In this document: positions 27,301 to 36,037 of the stretch, piece after piece | Numbering within the stretch: position 1 is the stretch's first letter | Layout: each line of letters begins with the position of its first letter | DNA from: Pycnopodia helianthoides | Taxonomy: Eukaryota > Echinodermata > Asteroidea > Forcipulatida > Asteriidae | Length of the DNA: 64,000 nucleotides | Assembly (NCBI GenBank): GCA_032158295.1 | Contig: CM063250.1 | Coordinates: 2,921,501 to 2,985,500 of the forward strand | Direction of reading: 5' to 3' | Made by a program: the position numbers and the translations under genes | Notes under the pieces: generated by a model | What the model was told of the DNA's origin: nothing | Databases searched by the model: none | The model's input: only the letters and a program-made list of their open reading frames with translations

Positions 27301-29718
27301 TCTTGGCCCTCGGAAAAAAGTAGGAATATTTTATCGAGCACAAGTGCTGACCAACATGTGCACATGGTGTAAGATTTAATAGACTTTTCAGGCCATTTAA
27401 TCACAACTTTTCTGATTTTTCCCTTCACCCTTGGGCAAAAAAATTGGAAATCAGACTAAAGTAGGAAGAATATCCTCGCCTGTTTTTACTAGAAGAGCTC
27501 CCTGAAACATCTCGTGATGAATGTATTGAACCATTAACCTTGCATAGCAAAGTTGCACTGGTGCCGACATCACATGCAATCAAGACAAATTGCCGCCTAC
27601 CAGGCTGTCCCTCATCTGAAAAAAAACAACAAAAAACCTCAACAGATTCTTCGGGTTCTCTGGTCAACTTAATGTTCTGAAACAAATAAATGGTGAAAAC
27701 TGAAATAGGCAAGAAAGAACAGCTAGTGTCCCGAGATGAATTGTAGTTTAAAAAAACAACAATTTAATGATTGATAGCTGCAGAACTTCAGAATATAAAA
27801 AACTTCAAACAGATGTACAAATATGTTTTTGATTACTGCAAACAGCAGGTTTTCCTTTTGACTGTTGGCATCAGCTACCCTGCAGATGAGTTATAGAATT
27901 TAATACCATTAAGCACGCAGGGTTAAAACGTTTATTCTGGCTTCTTTCGTTCATCTAGGTATTAAAGGAGCCAGTGGAAAGTCTGACGGAGCGGCCGGAA
28001 AGTGGCTGCTTTATCCGAGGGTTGTTCGTAGAAGGAGCAAGATGGAGCATCGAGGACCACAGGCTGGCCGAGTCCAAGCCGAAGGAGCTATACACCGATA
28101 TGCCGCCCATGCAGCTTATTCCAGCGGAGAATCGTAAACAACCAGATGAAGGGATATATGTCTGTCCCGTGTACAAGACACTGACAAGAGCAGGTAATGC
28201 ATGTCAACTTTTGTACGGCTGGTGGAGCTGATCTCCGTCTGTTAAGGGTCTTTGTTTTTGTTTCTGACACCTTGTGATTTCAGTTTAGGACTGATGAGAT
28301 TCCAAATGTTTACTTGTGTTTTTATTAATTTGTTTACTCTCCGATACCCTGCCCATTGTAATAGACTGATGTTCTTGTTTGTATGTAGTGATTTTGAACT
28401 GTTGTTTCAGTGTGGTGAAATGAATGAATGCATTCATTCATTCATTTATTCATTCATTTATTCATTCATTTATTCATTCATTCATTTATTCTGGAACACA
28501 TACTTTTCTGTTGACTTTCATTGCTTCTTAAGTGTTTGTTAACTTTTTCCTGTTTTGTATAGACCATTTATAAATGCCTCTGAGAATGTATGCAAACTGA
28601 TAGGTCAAAGACTGGCCCCTGAACAAGCATATTATTGTGTAAAAGCCTTCGGCTCGGTCGGTTAACATCGGCCAGCCACCAACCCGGTCATTTTACCATG
28701 CAGTGAAGACCGGCACCTCACACGTTTTTTTGCCAAATTATCGTGCTGCCACCATCTTGGCCATGTTCCCTGTATCCAATAACAGTAATGAATGCTAATA
28801 TTCATCGTACAAAAAAGGAACCAGACTATTTCTCCTTCCAGCCTCAGTTTGGTTACAATGATTTGAATGGGAGAAAATCAAGATGGCCGCACCATGATAA
28901 AGGTCTATTGTCCCTGCTATTGGTTATCATTCTGTCATTCAGGTTAAACAAAAAGGATTTTTGAAATATTGTAATAGTTATTGACTTATTAAACTCAGGT
29001 AAACGAACTGTTGAACATCACATCACGAGTCAATTTATAGCTGACATCATTAATAAAGAACTAAACCTGTTACTATATGTTTTCATTGCCATTTTGATGT
29101 ACGCATTTACCTTGAATGCTTAAAAGTAAACATTTGTTTTCTTTTCGAGAAAATATCGTTAGCTGTTGCAAAACTGCTTACCACCCAAAAGGACCTGTGG
29201 ACTAATGTCAAAAATTAGTTAGTGGCCTGACGTTTTGACCCTAGCAGAGTCTTTCTCGAAGGCTGGTTTTCTTTTCCTCAAACTGTTTAACTCTGAATCA
29301 ATTCCTCTAATCGTTAAATTCCTACAGACTGCTCAGAATTTCAAACAGTAAACTATAAAAATACAAGTTTAGCTGTCTTTCTTTAGTTGTGTTTTTGTTC
29401 GTTCTTGTTTTTCTGTAAACAGGCCTGTTCCTTGACAAGCCTTTCATTTTCGGAACATACCTCCACATGATCTAAGTCATTGTATCTTCTTATTACGTAT
29501 GTTAATGTGGAAATACATTTTATTTCGAATTGAATTTTAAATGAATTGATACAAGTCCCTTTTATCTCATGAAGTATTTGTGTTTCTTTTTGCAAGGTGC
29601 CCTGTCTACAACCGGTCATTCCACCAACTACGTGTTACCAGTTGAGGTACCATCGGACAAGCCGCAGTTCCATTGGATCAAACGAGGCGTGGCTCTTATC
29701 TGTGCTCTGGATTATTAA
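691..29718 (+). CDS. DNAH1: Axonemal dynein heavy chain 1, 3' half (34 exons, 5' part outside window)
   Basis: Dynein heavy chain motor of cilia and flagella; it hydrolyses ATP to slide doublet microtubules, and the DNAH1 class belongs to inner arms. I place 34 exons with GT/AG borders and matching phases, about 6.1 kb of coding sequence or roughly 2033 residues, from the AAA3 P-loop to the stop TAA at 29716-29718. The closing residues [10 protein letters not shown] and exact-match stretches such as [20 protein letters not shown] point to DNAH1 rather than DNAH3, 7 or 12 (family knowledge from memory, not a search). Five single-base indels break the frame, near 1352, 2150, 16908, 19300 and 20064. 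After correcting them the exon sum is an exact multiple of three, which supports the model. All splice sites and motifs look intact, so sequence error is likelier than a pseudogene. AAA1, AAA2 and the tail lie upstream of the window. Confidence 0.95.
1009..1190 (-). pseudogene. LINE reverse-transcriptase C-terminal remnant in DNAH1 intron
   Basis: The - strand reads [20 protein letters not shown] followed by [13 protein letters not shown]. This resembles the arginine-rich, threonine/tyrosine-V-D-x-L-x-R-D tail that many animal non-LTR retrotransposons carry after the reverse transcriptase. Only this short piece is present, so it is a dead fragment. The family is not certain. Confidence 0.4.
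2381..2591. repeat. MITE, family E, copy 1
   Basis: Inverted ends AGCACTCAGCACTAATGACG and, in reverse, ATTAGTGCAGAGTGCT. The whole unit matches 34826-35056 in the opposite orientation, including an internal AGATCCGGGTACTTGGCTTC against its complement. Confidence 0.6.
3364..3504. repeat. Dispersed MITE, family A, copy 2
   Basis: About 140 bp with inverted ends of roughly 45 bp: GGCCGTATCCAAATTGGTGG at the left and the reverse of CACCTATTCGGACATGTCC at the right. It is the clearest copy of the family and lies just after a DNAH1 exon. Confidence 0.65.
3507..3600 (-). repeat. LINE 3' tail fragment
   Basis: An (ATA)n-type run followed by GTATTTATATAGCGCCTTT. The same TTTATATAGCGCC phrase with a short tandem tail ends the LINE piece at 39530, so this is read as the 3' end of a related L2/CR1-like LINE on the - strand. 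Confidence 0.4.
4043..7161 (+). CDS. DNAH1: DNAH1 exons for AAA4 (five exons)
   Basis: Exons 4043-4308, 5031-5227, 5459-5594, 6297-6505 and 6990-7161. The AAA4 P-loop reads GVGGSGRQS, with arginine where the catalytic lysine normally sits, as usual for AAA4 of axonemal dyneins. Walker B-like TVFLFCDTQ follows in the third exon. The last two exons hold [14 protein letters not shown] and [19 protein letters not shown], the AAA4 sensor and small-domain region. Phases join cleanly, for example AT plus G giving methionine across the 5227/5459 junction. Confidence 0.93.
4418..4505 (+). repeat. tRNA-derived SINE head (Asn-like)
   Basis: Contains TAGCTCAGTTGGTAGAGC (D arm, A box) and GGTTCAAGTCC (T arm, B box). 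The anticodon-loop region holds GTTAA as in tRNA-Asn(GTT), but base 33 is not T and the acceptor arms do not pair. It is read as a SINE, not a working tRNA. The same phrase GGGAGACCxCCAA precedes the copies at 9176 and 30658. Confidence 0.6.
4620..4745. repeat. T-rich TTTA/TTTG simple repeat
   Basis: Runs of TTTAT and TTTGT units, in a DNAH1 intron. Confidence 0.8.
5615..5878. repeat. 43-bp minisatellite in DNAH1 intron
   Basis: About six head-to-tail copies of a unit containing GCAGAATAAACATTGCTGAT and TGTCTGCAGACCCACATTGG. The array begins right after exon 5459-5594, and degenerate copies continue to about 6210. Confidence 0.85.
6549..6720. repeat. MITE, family C, copy 1
   Basis: Opens GCCGCCATCTTGGTCATGTT and ends with the inverse-like GAGAAAAACCAAGATTGCCA. 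Related copies at 9507, 28746 and (reverse) 41800. Confidence 0.6.
7911..12586 (+). CDS. DNAH1: DNAH1 exons for the stalk coiled coil and microtubule-binding tip (six exons)
   Basis: Exons 7911-8102, 8952-9071, 9710-9886, 10305-10496, 11488-11655 and 12263-12586. The first three carry the outgoing helix CC1 (for example [18 protein letters not shown] and [20 protein letters not shown]). The fourth and fifth carry the microtubule-binding domain, with [20 protein letters not shown] and [17 protein letters not shown]. The last opens with the returning helix CC2 ([20 protein letters not shown]) and ends in the start of AAA5 at YLGPFT. All six exons are in frame. Confidence 0.94.
9176..9262 (+). 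repeat. tRNA-derived SINE head (Asn-like), second copy
   Basis: Same layout as at 4418: GGGAGACCGCCAACATAAGG, then CAGTTGGTAGAGC and GGTTCAAGTCCCGCTCCAG. Its D arm is degraded. Confidence 0.55.
9300..9500 (-). repeat. tRNA-derived SINE, family 4
   Basis: Shares GTGGGAGGAAACCCATGCA, AACCCAATCCA and a tRNA-like GGATTCGAACTGAGG block with 42930-43190. The B box reads on the - strand. Confidence 0.5.
9507..9660. repeat. MITE, family C, copy 2
   Basis: GCCACCATCTTGGTCATGTT followed by the family's TCCTTCCAGCCTCAGTTTGG and GAGAAAATCAAGACC. It lies just before exon 9710. Confidence 0.6.
10648..10745 (+). repeat. tRNA-Leu-like SINE, short copy
   Basis: GTGTTGTGGCCGAGCACACT, GGACTCAAACTCTGGTGTTC and GGGTTTGAGTCCCGATCTCG match the tRNA-Leu-derived head seen complete at 24831. 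Confidence 0.6.
12847..17051 (+). CDS. DNAH1: DNAH1 exons for AAA5, the strut and start of AAA6 (six exons)
   Basis: Exons 12847-13092, 13810-13959, 14727-14887, 15075-15300, 15934-16129 and 16901-17051. AAA5 is seen in [18 protein letters not shown] and [16 protein letters not shown]. The exon at 15075 encodes the charged helical strut (buttress) [20 protein letters not shown]. The last two begin AAA6, with [20 protein letters not shown] and [15 protein letters not shown]. One base is missing near 16908-16912 in exon 16901-17051: the acceptor phase demands frame DNLH, but the conserved [11 protein letters not shown] continues in another frame. Confidence 0.9.
13225..13380. repeat. Short degenerate tandem repeat
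   Basis: About five diverged copies of a roughly 30-bp unit around TAGCAACCAATGTACTA, in a DNAH1 intron. Confidence 0.6.
15533..15870 (+). repeat. tRNA-Leu-like SINE, near full length
   Basis: The head is degraded at the A box. The B box GGGTTCGAATCCC and the body (TTGCTTTGTCCTTCGGATGG, AAAAGAACCCAGAACACTTA, TGAGGCATCCTTGGTTTCAT) are clear. Confidence 0.7.
16596..16779. repeat. Fold-back MITE, family B, copy 1
   Basis: Inverted ends GGGCCCAATTTCATAGAGCT and AGCTCTATGAAATTGGGTCC, with the internal phrase GGTATTTTGGCTGGTAAC. It lies in a DNAH1 intron. Confidence 0.75.
17083..17122 (+). repeat. tRNA-Leu-like SINE, truncated head
   Basis: GGCATGGCCGAGCGGTTAAG then AGCACCGGACTCA, cut off after the anticodon arm. 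It has the best A box of the family. Confidence 0.6.
17423..18080. repeat. 30-bp minisatellite, about 22 copies, in DNAH1 intron
   Basis: Nearly identical head-to-tail units AACCAACCAATGAGGTTGCA plus TACATTGTCA. Variants are single bases (CAG for CAA, TTACA for TTGCA). The 30-base period keeps long frames open on both strands, but these are repeat artefacts. The array ends about 48 bases before exon 18129-18245. Confidence 0.95.
18129..20802 (+). CDS. DNAH1: DNAH1 exons for AAA6 (four exons)
   Basis: Exons 18129-18245, 19184-19365, 19935-20139 and 20671-20802. They encode [67 protein letters not shown] and [20 protein letters not shown], the conserved AAA6 core. Two frame breaks occur. One G is missing near 19300, where GCTGATGAC should read through to DDFQK. 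One extra base, probably T, sits near 20064 between DPA and ADLYKFAEE. The two are opposite in sign but lie in different exons, so the frame is wrong between them. Confidence 0.9.
18311..18665. repeat. MITE-like element, family D, copy 1
   Basis: Shares GGATTGGTA, GTCGCAGACAGTGTTCATGT, CCTGTGAAAATTTGGGCTTA and TTAGTTTTGGTTGCAACAAC with 37279-37668 in reverse. It lies in a DNAH1 intron. Confidence 0.6.
18655..18745 (-). repeat. tRNA-like SINE, family 3, partial
   Basis: ATCCACAGGCATATAATTCG and GGTGGGATTCGAATCCATGA. On the - strand this is a tRNA T-arm-like block. The same phrases occur at 23395-23575. Confidence 0.5.
19562..19680. repeat. Dispersed 120-bp repeat, copy 1
   Basis: CCAAAAGGACCTGTGG, ATAGTTAGTGGCCTGACGTC and CCCTAGCAGAGTCTTTCTGG also occur at 29150-29275. 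Confidence 0.55.
21420..21555. repeat. Dispersed MITE, family A, copy 3
   Basis: Opens TTAAAGCCGTTTCTGAATTG and closes with CCACCAATTTGACATGGCC then TTA, an inverted match. It lies in the DNAH1 intron before exon 21696. Confidence 0.6.
21696..29718 (+). CDS. DNAH1: DNAH1 exons for end of AAA6 and C-terminal domain (nine exons)
   Basis: Exons 21696-21869, 22733-22912, 23647-23823, 24358-24528, 25261-25391, 25781-25925, 26915-27121, 27959-28193 and 29597-29718. They cover [89 protein letters not shown] and the closing [15 protein letters not shown]. This is the long C-terminal domain of axonemal heavy chains. The reading frame is clean throughout and the stop codon lies at 29716-29718. Confidence 0.94.
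23395..23575 (-). repeat. tRNA-like SINE, family 3
   Basis: On the - strand it reads GGTCCAGTGGTAAGACATC and GGGGTTCGAATCCAACCCG. Pieces of its body also occur near 11690-11820 and 33660-33740. Confidence 0.55.
23868..24045 (+). repeat. tRNA-Leu-like SINE, body only
   Basis: TTGCTTTGTCCTTCGGATAG, AAAAGAACCCAGTTACACTT and GTTTCTGGCAGTGGC match the SINE body. The tRNA-like head is missing. Confidence 0.55.
24632..24795. repeat. Fold-back MITE, family B, degenerate copy
   Basis: Only internal phrases remain (AAGCTGTTCAGCTGAAAAT, TGTATTTTGGCTGGTAACC). The terminal ends are eroded. Confidence 0.4.
24831..25180 (+). repeat. tRNA-Leu-like SINE, full copy
   Basis: Best copy of the family. It has TCATGGCTGAGGGGTTAAGA, GCACCGGACTCAAGCTCT and GGTTCGAGTCCC, then the body ending in CATCCTTGGTTTCATTACC. 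The head resembles tRNA-Leu(CAA). Confidence 0.75.
26035..26228. repeat. Fold-back MITE, family B, copy 2
   Basis: Inverted ends GGGTCCAATTTCATAGAGCT and AGCTCTATGAAATTGCGCCC around TTTGGCTGGTAACC. Confidence 0.75.
26511..26805. mobile_element. Small DNA transposon with TTAA ends (piggyBac-like MITE)
   Basis: The two 18-base ends, TTAACACGTTGACTGCCG and CGGCAGTCAACGTGTTAA, are perfect inverted repeats, and TTAA at both outer edges fits the target site of piggyBac-type elements. It carries no coding capacity. It lies in the DNAH1 intron before exon 26915. Confidence 0.7.
27142..27272 (+). repeat. Insertion copied from DNAH1 downstream DNA, flanked by 22-bp direct repeat
   Basis: A 22-base sequence beginning AAATAATTGTCAATAAAACT occurs at 27142-27163 and again at 27251-27272. 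The 87 bases between match 30175-30262 with one indel and one substitution. Confidence 0.75.
28420..28495. repeat. ATTC tetranucleotide repeat
   Basis: Runs of ATTC with interspersed ATTT, just after exon 27959-28193. Confidence 0.85.
28746..28915. repeat. MITE, family C, copy 3
   Basis: GCCACCATCTTGGCCATGTT at the left and GAGAAAATCAAGATGGCCGC at the right, an inverted pair, in the last DNAH1 intron. Confidence 0.65.
29150..29275. repeat. Dispersed 120-bp repeat, copy 2
   Basis: CCCAAAAGGACCTGTGGACT, TTAGTGGCCTGACGTTTTGA and CCTAGCAGAGTCTTTCTCGA. It lies in the last DNAH1 intron. Confidence 0.55.
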
Positions 29719-30034
29719 GAGAACATCAACTACATGTTCATAAATAGAAGCATCGAGTAGATAAGCCATTGGGCGTTCTGCTTGGTTTCAGCCGTCCAAA
29801 GACATACAATGGTTACCATTGTGTCCCGACTTTACTTCCCTTTATTCTTAGATTAAAGAGAAGGATCAAAATAAACACATTAAAAAAATCCACCAAGTTT
29901 TTCACAATTTTTCTATTACAGATTTGTTCTCAAAATGATTTTATAAGTGCTTTCATACGTGCCTTATTTATGACAAATTTGAATTCTTTGTCTTCAAATT
30001 AATATCCGTCCAATTTTGATAAGTACATCCGTCC

Positions 30035-30040
30035 AATAAA
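30035..30040 (+). terminator. Candidate DNAH1 polyadenylation signal
   Basis: AATAAA lies about 317 bases after the DNAH1 stop codon. Another AATAAA lies near 29869. Both are plausible and the sequence alone cannot say which is used. Confidence 0.4.
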
Positions 30041-30174
30041 AAATGTATTTTGAAATGAACTTTGTTTATACGAACTTTGGTTTTACTGCCAGACATTGTT
30101 TGTCATGACACAAATTTGCATGATCAATCAACAAATATATTTTAAATTTTTACAATTGACGTTGTTTTGGTAAA

Positions 30175-30268
30175 ATGTTAATATGTGCATTGTAAAACTT
30201 TATACATTGAATTAACTTCAGTGAGACGTCCATTCAGAACGTGTTTTATCTGCAGAACTGTAAATAAT
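30175..30268 (+). repeat. Downstream copy of the intronic insertion
   Basis: Runs from ATGTTAATATGTGCATTGTA to CTGCAGAACTGTAAATAAT, about 98% identical to 27174-27257. It lies about 450 bases after the DNAH1 stop codon. Confidence 0.75.
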
Positions 30269-30657
30269 GAGTTTTATTCATTTATGAAGTCTGTCTCGAA
30301 ATTTGGAAATTTAGTATTTCTATGATATGTATTTGTATATTTTTCTGTAAATACTTTGGTATTTGATGACATATTCAAATTTGTTTTTGCATTGTGGAAA
30401 TGCAATCAAGAGAGATTTGCTAGAGTAACAGGAATGTAGAAGTGGACTTGATTGACGTTAAATAGAAATGAGAAACTAAACGATACATTCCATGGTACAA
30501 TGGTAAACCTCTCAGTTGTGATGAATTCTGTTGAACCCTCCGTCCAGTTATTTATTGTTGTTTTAAATTTTGTATCTCAAATTTAAAATATTCGTGATTC
30601 TTAAAATGGTCAAACAATGTTCATACAAAGCCGTGTCTCGAATATATAGTATGGGGT

Positions 30658-30760
30658 TGAACAAAGAAAAATTGACTAGAGCGGGATTTGAACCAACGAC
30701 CTCCGGATTAACGTACCGTCGCTCTACCAACTGAGCTATGTTGGCAGTCTCCCTATTTTG
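30658..30760 (-). repeat. tRNA-derived SINE head (Asn-like), reverse copy
   Basis: On the - strand it reads CATAGCTCAGTTGGTAGAGC and GGTTCAAATCCCGCTCTAG. The boxes are the best preserved of the three copies, but the acceptor ends do not pair. Confidence 0.6.
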
Positions 30761-31027
30761 TCAATATCTTTGTTCGGGGGTGCCAAATATATATTAACAA
30801 TTGTTTGTCATCCTAAAATATAAAAGTTTCACAAACAAGATATTGGATAAATGGTAGCTTAAACACCCAAGGACCAGCAAAAATTGTCGCAAGTGGTCTG
30901 GCTGGCTAGTTCAGTGTTAAAAGGAACCCTATTTATTGAGAAGTATGGACTAGTGAAAAAGCTGGCGGACTAGCTAGCTGGTCCTGCTGGCTGGTGACTT
31001 AAATTCTGTCACAGATGTGTACAACAG

Positions 31028-31315
31028 GCCGTGTCCGAATCAGTGGCTATGGTTACGGCTACGGCTACGACTACGGATTGACCGTCCCACAAACAAGCGC
31101 AGAAACATACGATGCCCAAAGCAACATTAGCAACAGCCACACCCAAGCCTGATGCTTTGTTTATTGAAAGCGCAAGGGCAATAAGGCGTTTTGTAAAGGG
31201 TACCTCCGTGAGGAAATTGTAAATTACTATTGAAACATTTCCAGGGGCACCAAGGCAATTGCCTCCGTGAAGCCTCAGGCCTGGCCGCATCTGTAGCCGC
31301 TCATTCGAACACGGC
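31028..31315. repeat. Family A MITE with another element nested inside
   Basis: The outer ends GTGTCCGAATCAGTGGC and CGCTCATTCGAACACGGCC are family A. Inside, AAGCCTGATGCTTTG to CCTCAGGCCTGG is the element also seen at 41010-41330. Confidence 0.6.
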
Positions 31316-33294
31316 CACATACCGACGAAGACTCCCAAGAAATTATAAGACACATTCGGTTCAAGTTATCTTTGAGTTAAATTTCTAGTTTGTATTTATT
31401 ATAATTTTTCATTGAAATCGGCATGCATGAAGTGAACGTTACATTCAAATTAACATCTGCGCTTTTTCCTCACAGAAACCAGTGGACATTATTGGTCATT
31501 TTTCAACTGCCAATTTGCATTTGAAAGCAAGTGTATTTTAAACTCAGAACCCTGATCAAAAACTGCGCGGTTAAAATTCAGCAATAACAGAGCTAGCATT
31601 TTAAGGTAAACTATAATACTGCCTCATCGTCTGACATTCTGAATCTTTTGGTTTTTATACAGTTATAAATAAATCTACTGCCTGTATTCATTCCTTGATA
31701 TATGAAGTTATATTTGATTGAAATAAATTGTTTATTTTGTTTGAACAACTGTCAGATTGGTCACCTCCTTGTTTTAAAGACTCACTCTGGTTTACCCCAG
31801 CTGTTAAATTCAGTAAAATATTAACTGATCTTAACCAGGATGGCAAACAGACATTAAAAAAAAACACTTTGAGTTAAGCCTTACTTTGAGTTGACTTAAT
31901 AAATCATTAGAAGTAACACAAGGTCAAGGTTTAGTATAATAAAAAATAATATTTCTCTAGTAGACACACTGTAAACACAATAGAAAATATAAAGCAATAT
32001 ATTTGGGTAAAGCACTTAATACTACAGATAAATAAATATAATTTTCACACTTTTTTTAAACTGATTTTTGGTGTGGATACTTTTTGTGACCAAAAATAAT
32101 CCAGTAATATTGGGCATTCCAGGATAAATTCACATGATGGCTTCATTATCAATTCATGATCTGACACAAATTCATTGTCAAGAAAACTGCAAAATATGGC
32201 CAAGAAAATTCATGGGACAAACTGGCTAAGCAAAGAAAAAATATTGTTAGCAAAAACGGGTTACCGAAATACCATGTACTGTAGACTGTCTGTAATTGGC
32301 TTCCTGAAAATGAAACCTTCAGGTCTGTAAGAAGACGGGACCAGTCTATATGAAACTTGGCACTGCTTAGCACAGACAAATATGGCTAAGCAGAAGCAAG
32401 TCACCAGTGAAATTTTGCCACATTATTCACACTGTTAAGGCTGGTGCCCCATCATTATTTTCCGCAGCTTAAGCCGTCATATGAAATTTAGACCTGGACA
32501 CAAATTATAAATCCTTTTGTTGATAATCTGCTGATAATCAGAGATTGCAATATCCGACCGACCCTGTATTTCAGCCACTGAGTATTTCATTTAAGGAAAA
32601 CAAGCTGCACGAATAAATATACATAAATTAAGGGCGGAGTTTGAATAAATAAATAATAAAATTAATTCACACACTCGAATAACTAAGTACTATGCAGAAT
32701 ACAAATTGAACACGAGCAAACCTATAAAACCAAAGAAACGCAATATTTAGTAAAAAATAAATTTTCAGTTATAAACAAAAAGAAGAAAATGAAGTACAGA
32801 AAAAGTTTCAGAAAGATACATATATTTTGGAATATTAGATAATCAAGACTAGGTGCAACATCACTCAGCATTCTGTGCAACACTGCCTCTGAAGTTTACC
32901 TCAAGATTGAATTAATTATCAATTGGAACATCGTCTTCACAACTTGGAATGTAGAACGTGTCGTGAAGTTACATGTGATTGTGTTTTCCCCAAACACATG
33001 CATTGAGAAAACTCTCAATGGAGTTAGTAGAAGATGTGTGTAATGGTCCCGTATAGATGGATTGCAATACGCCATCTTTGATGTAAAACAATGGAAAAGT
33101 GCACGCGTGTACGCGCTACGCACGACTCTCAGCCAACGATAGCTCGTCACGCGTGCACAATTCATCAAAGATGGCGGCCAATGACGTCTATTGCAATCCA
33201 TCTATTGTGCTCTTGTACGATCTTTTAAAATTAGAGAGATGATACAGCCTCGGTTTGGTTAAAGAAAAAACCTATATGGCCGAATTAGGCTACA

Positions 33295-33425
33295 GCCTTT
33301 ACTGTATCCGAATTGGCGGATTTGGCTACAGCTATGACTGTTGCTAAGGGTGTTGCTAAGGATGCCCTATACTTCAATGATGATACAGTGATCCAGCCAT
33401 AGCCGTAGCTGTTCAGGCCAATTCG
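33295..33425. repeat. Dispersed MITE, family A, copy 5
   Basis: TGTATCCGAATTGGCGGATT at the left and AGCCATAGCCGTAGCTGTTC at the right. Confidence 0.55.
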
Positions 33426-34825
33426 GCTACGCTGATAGATAGTTCCCACTTGACGTCACACACTGTAAAGTCGGCCATCTTTATGGGCAATGATTACTCA
33501 TTTTTGAAGCACAGCTGTGCATGCGGGAGTTTTATCAAAGTGCTAGCATGATTGGTCTGCAAACCTCTTGGCTACATAGAAAAAATAGAAAGCTTGATGC
33601 CGCTCAAAGTCAAACCAATTATTGCCTGTAAAGATGGTGTAGATCGGGAACGATCTAACATCAGCACTTTGTGTTTTAACCAAACGCCTAAGTGTGTTGA
33701 AACACTGTTATACTCAGTACTTTCCCCACAGTGTTATGCTAAAGGATTTTTTTCACAGGCTCGAGAAAGTACACAGTGCTTAACCCTCTTGCTGTCTGAC
33801 CATTCAATACCATTCACTGTGGTTTTGAATGATAGATAAACTATGCCTGCCTGAAATATGATACCATGAGGGAATGCATGTACACAGTACACAGTTAGTT
33901 CTGTGCACAGTTGTGCCACTGTACACAACCTTGGCAGTGAATGGTTTCAAATGGTTGGTCAACTCACTGGAAAATGTTGCCAAGAGTCACTGACAGTAGG
34001 AGGGTTAAACAGACATCAACATATGGGAAAAACACAGAATAATATTCTTTATCCCCGATGCAAATTTAACGCCTGCTTGGACAGGATTCAAACCCACATC
34101 AGAATTCCAAAACAAAGCACTGACTACAAATAGTCAATATAATTCATCCCTTGCACACCAAAGTGAAACATAAGAAAGAACAGCATCCATTACCCTGTAC
34201 TAATAAAACAAACTTAGATTCATCCTCCCCAGCTGGGATCTGAACCTACATCGTATTTTTAAAAACTGTCAGAATAGGTTTTTTTTTAAATAAGCTGCAA
34301 AGACAAACAAGGAATATTGGCTGGGATTCGAACCCACCTTCTGATAACCAAGCCACCAGGAATTGACTCAAACATATGGAGATGACTGCCATCAAGTTAA
34401 TAGTCCTCAACTTTGCAGCTTGTTGTAAAATTTGACAAGACAAGACGCTCCCCCACCAGCAACGCTTATACCACATCTTCATGGTTTCTGCCAAAATTGC
34501 ACATAAAGTGCAGATTGTCTAAACTTTGTGAGAGTACATGTGTGTAGAAACTGTCAACATTCAAAACTCTCTGGTCAAAACCATTGCAAGCAAAACTTGC
34601 ACCCAGCAACATAATTGAACTTTATCAACTTATCTCCTTTTAAAATAATTCTGCATGAGTTCAAAGGGAGAAAAATAACATTTTGGCACTAACTATTTTT
34701 CAAGCACCAGTCCGCGTTCAATCATATCCACATTATTGTTTTTTTTATAGTTAATAAATAATGTTAGCTTTACACTATTAATATACATTATAGAGATAAA
34801 TATATTATATATTCACACGGGGAAC

Positions 34826-35056
34826 AGCACTCGGCACTAATGTTATAAATAGAAGCTCGGTACCCGGATCTCAGACATTGTGTCAAAATTTCACTATCGT
34901 ACGCCCATGTACATGTCCAAGCTTTTATGTGTACTCGCTTGTACTGACTGTACTACTGGGTCTGGCGCGCCGATGCGGTGATCGTGTGAGTTGGGGAATG
35001 TTTCGTCTGGCACCCGGGTGTTTGAGCAAAAGTGACGCCATTAGTGCAGGAGTGCT
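34826..35056. repeat. MITE, family E, copy 2
   Basis: Inverted ends AGCACTCGGCACTAATG and CATTAGTGCAGGAGTGCT. It is the second copy of the element at 2381-2591, in reverse orientation. Confidence 0.6.
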
Positions 35057-35114
35057 TTTGAGTTTAGGTGATTTATTCATCCACTATTTACACAGTATTT
35101 GCAAGAGTTCTTAA

Positions 35115-35275
35115 ATCGCAATTAGAGACTTCTCGTGGACACACTAGGTGGCAGCAGACTGACCAAGCTAAACTCAATTGCACTTGAAAAATTAGCGCAT
35201 GCTCATAAATACACAAAAATGTTTGTCTGGTGCCACCTAGCATCTTGAAGTTTCCTAATTGCGTCTCAATAAACA
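35115..35275. repeat. Palindromic element carrying two CTCF-like motifs
   Basis: Inverted ends begin near CGCAATTAGAGACTTC and finish with GAAGTTTCCTAATTGCGTC. Each arm holds a close match to the animal CTCF core: CACACTAGGTGGCAGCAG at 35140-35157 and the opposite-strand form CTGGTGCCACCTAGCAT at 35227-35243. Binding is inference only. Confidence 0.5.
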
Positions 35276-36037
35276 AGTATTCAGCAAATAAAACAATTCA
35301 TTAAGACATCTTACAAATAAAAATGTTAGCAAAAGGAACGTATTAAAGTTGCATGGCTCGATTTTCGCCGAAAGATTTGAAGTTTAATTTTTACCAATTG
35401 TTTTCTCTGAGTGAATTTTGAAAGCTGATGCTGTTTCCAAAAAAAATAAAAAATACACACAATTTCGCAAATGCCTTGGACAATGCAAATTCTAAAAAAA
35501 TACATGTAACTTGCAAAATTGTTTGTACATGGCTGATGGACGTGAGATAATGTCGGGATCCCAACAATAATTTATTTATAGTTTGAAATTAACAACCTTT
35601 TATCATTGGCAGAATTGTTTGTGTACAATGCCTTAAATGAAAGCTTAGAATGTTCTTGAATCTATAAAAATAGTTTATTTGAAATTTGAGTCTACGTTTT
35701 CGGGTCAAATCGACCAAAAATTGGATCGAGCATCTTTAAAAACTCAGGAGCTGCAAGGAAAAAACTTTTTAAAATAATAAGTATAGACAAATAAAAGCAA
35801 AAAATTAAAAAAAGAACTTACTGATGAAAAATAATGCGTTCATAAGAATGATTTATCCCTCGTGAAAAAACTGCTGAAGATTCTTTCTGCAAAGTTTTCT
35901 ACATTCTTATGGAAGCATTTTGTCTTTACACTTCATTTAAGACAAACACCTTAAAAAGAAAACCAAAACACTTTGTCCCTCTGTATATTTAAAACAAAAA
36001 AATTAGTTAAGTTTACCCTGTTCAGTTTCCCTTATGG

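Noticed and set aside
691..29718. DNAH1 as a degraded pseudogene
   Set aside because: Only five one-base indels, no stops outside them, and all splice sites and motifs kept. Read error is simpler, though it is left open as a finding.
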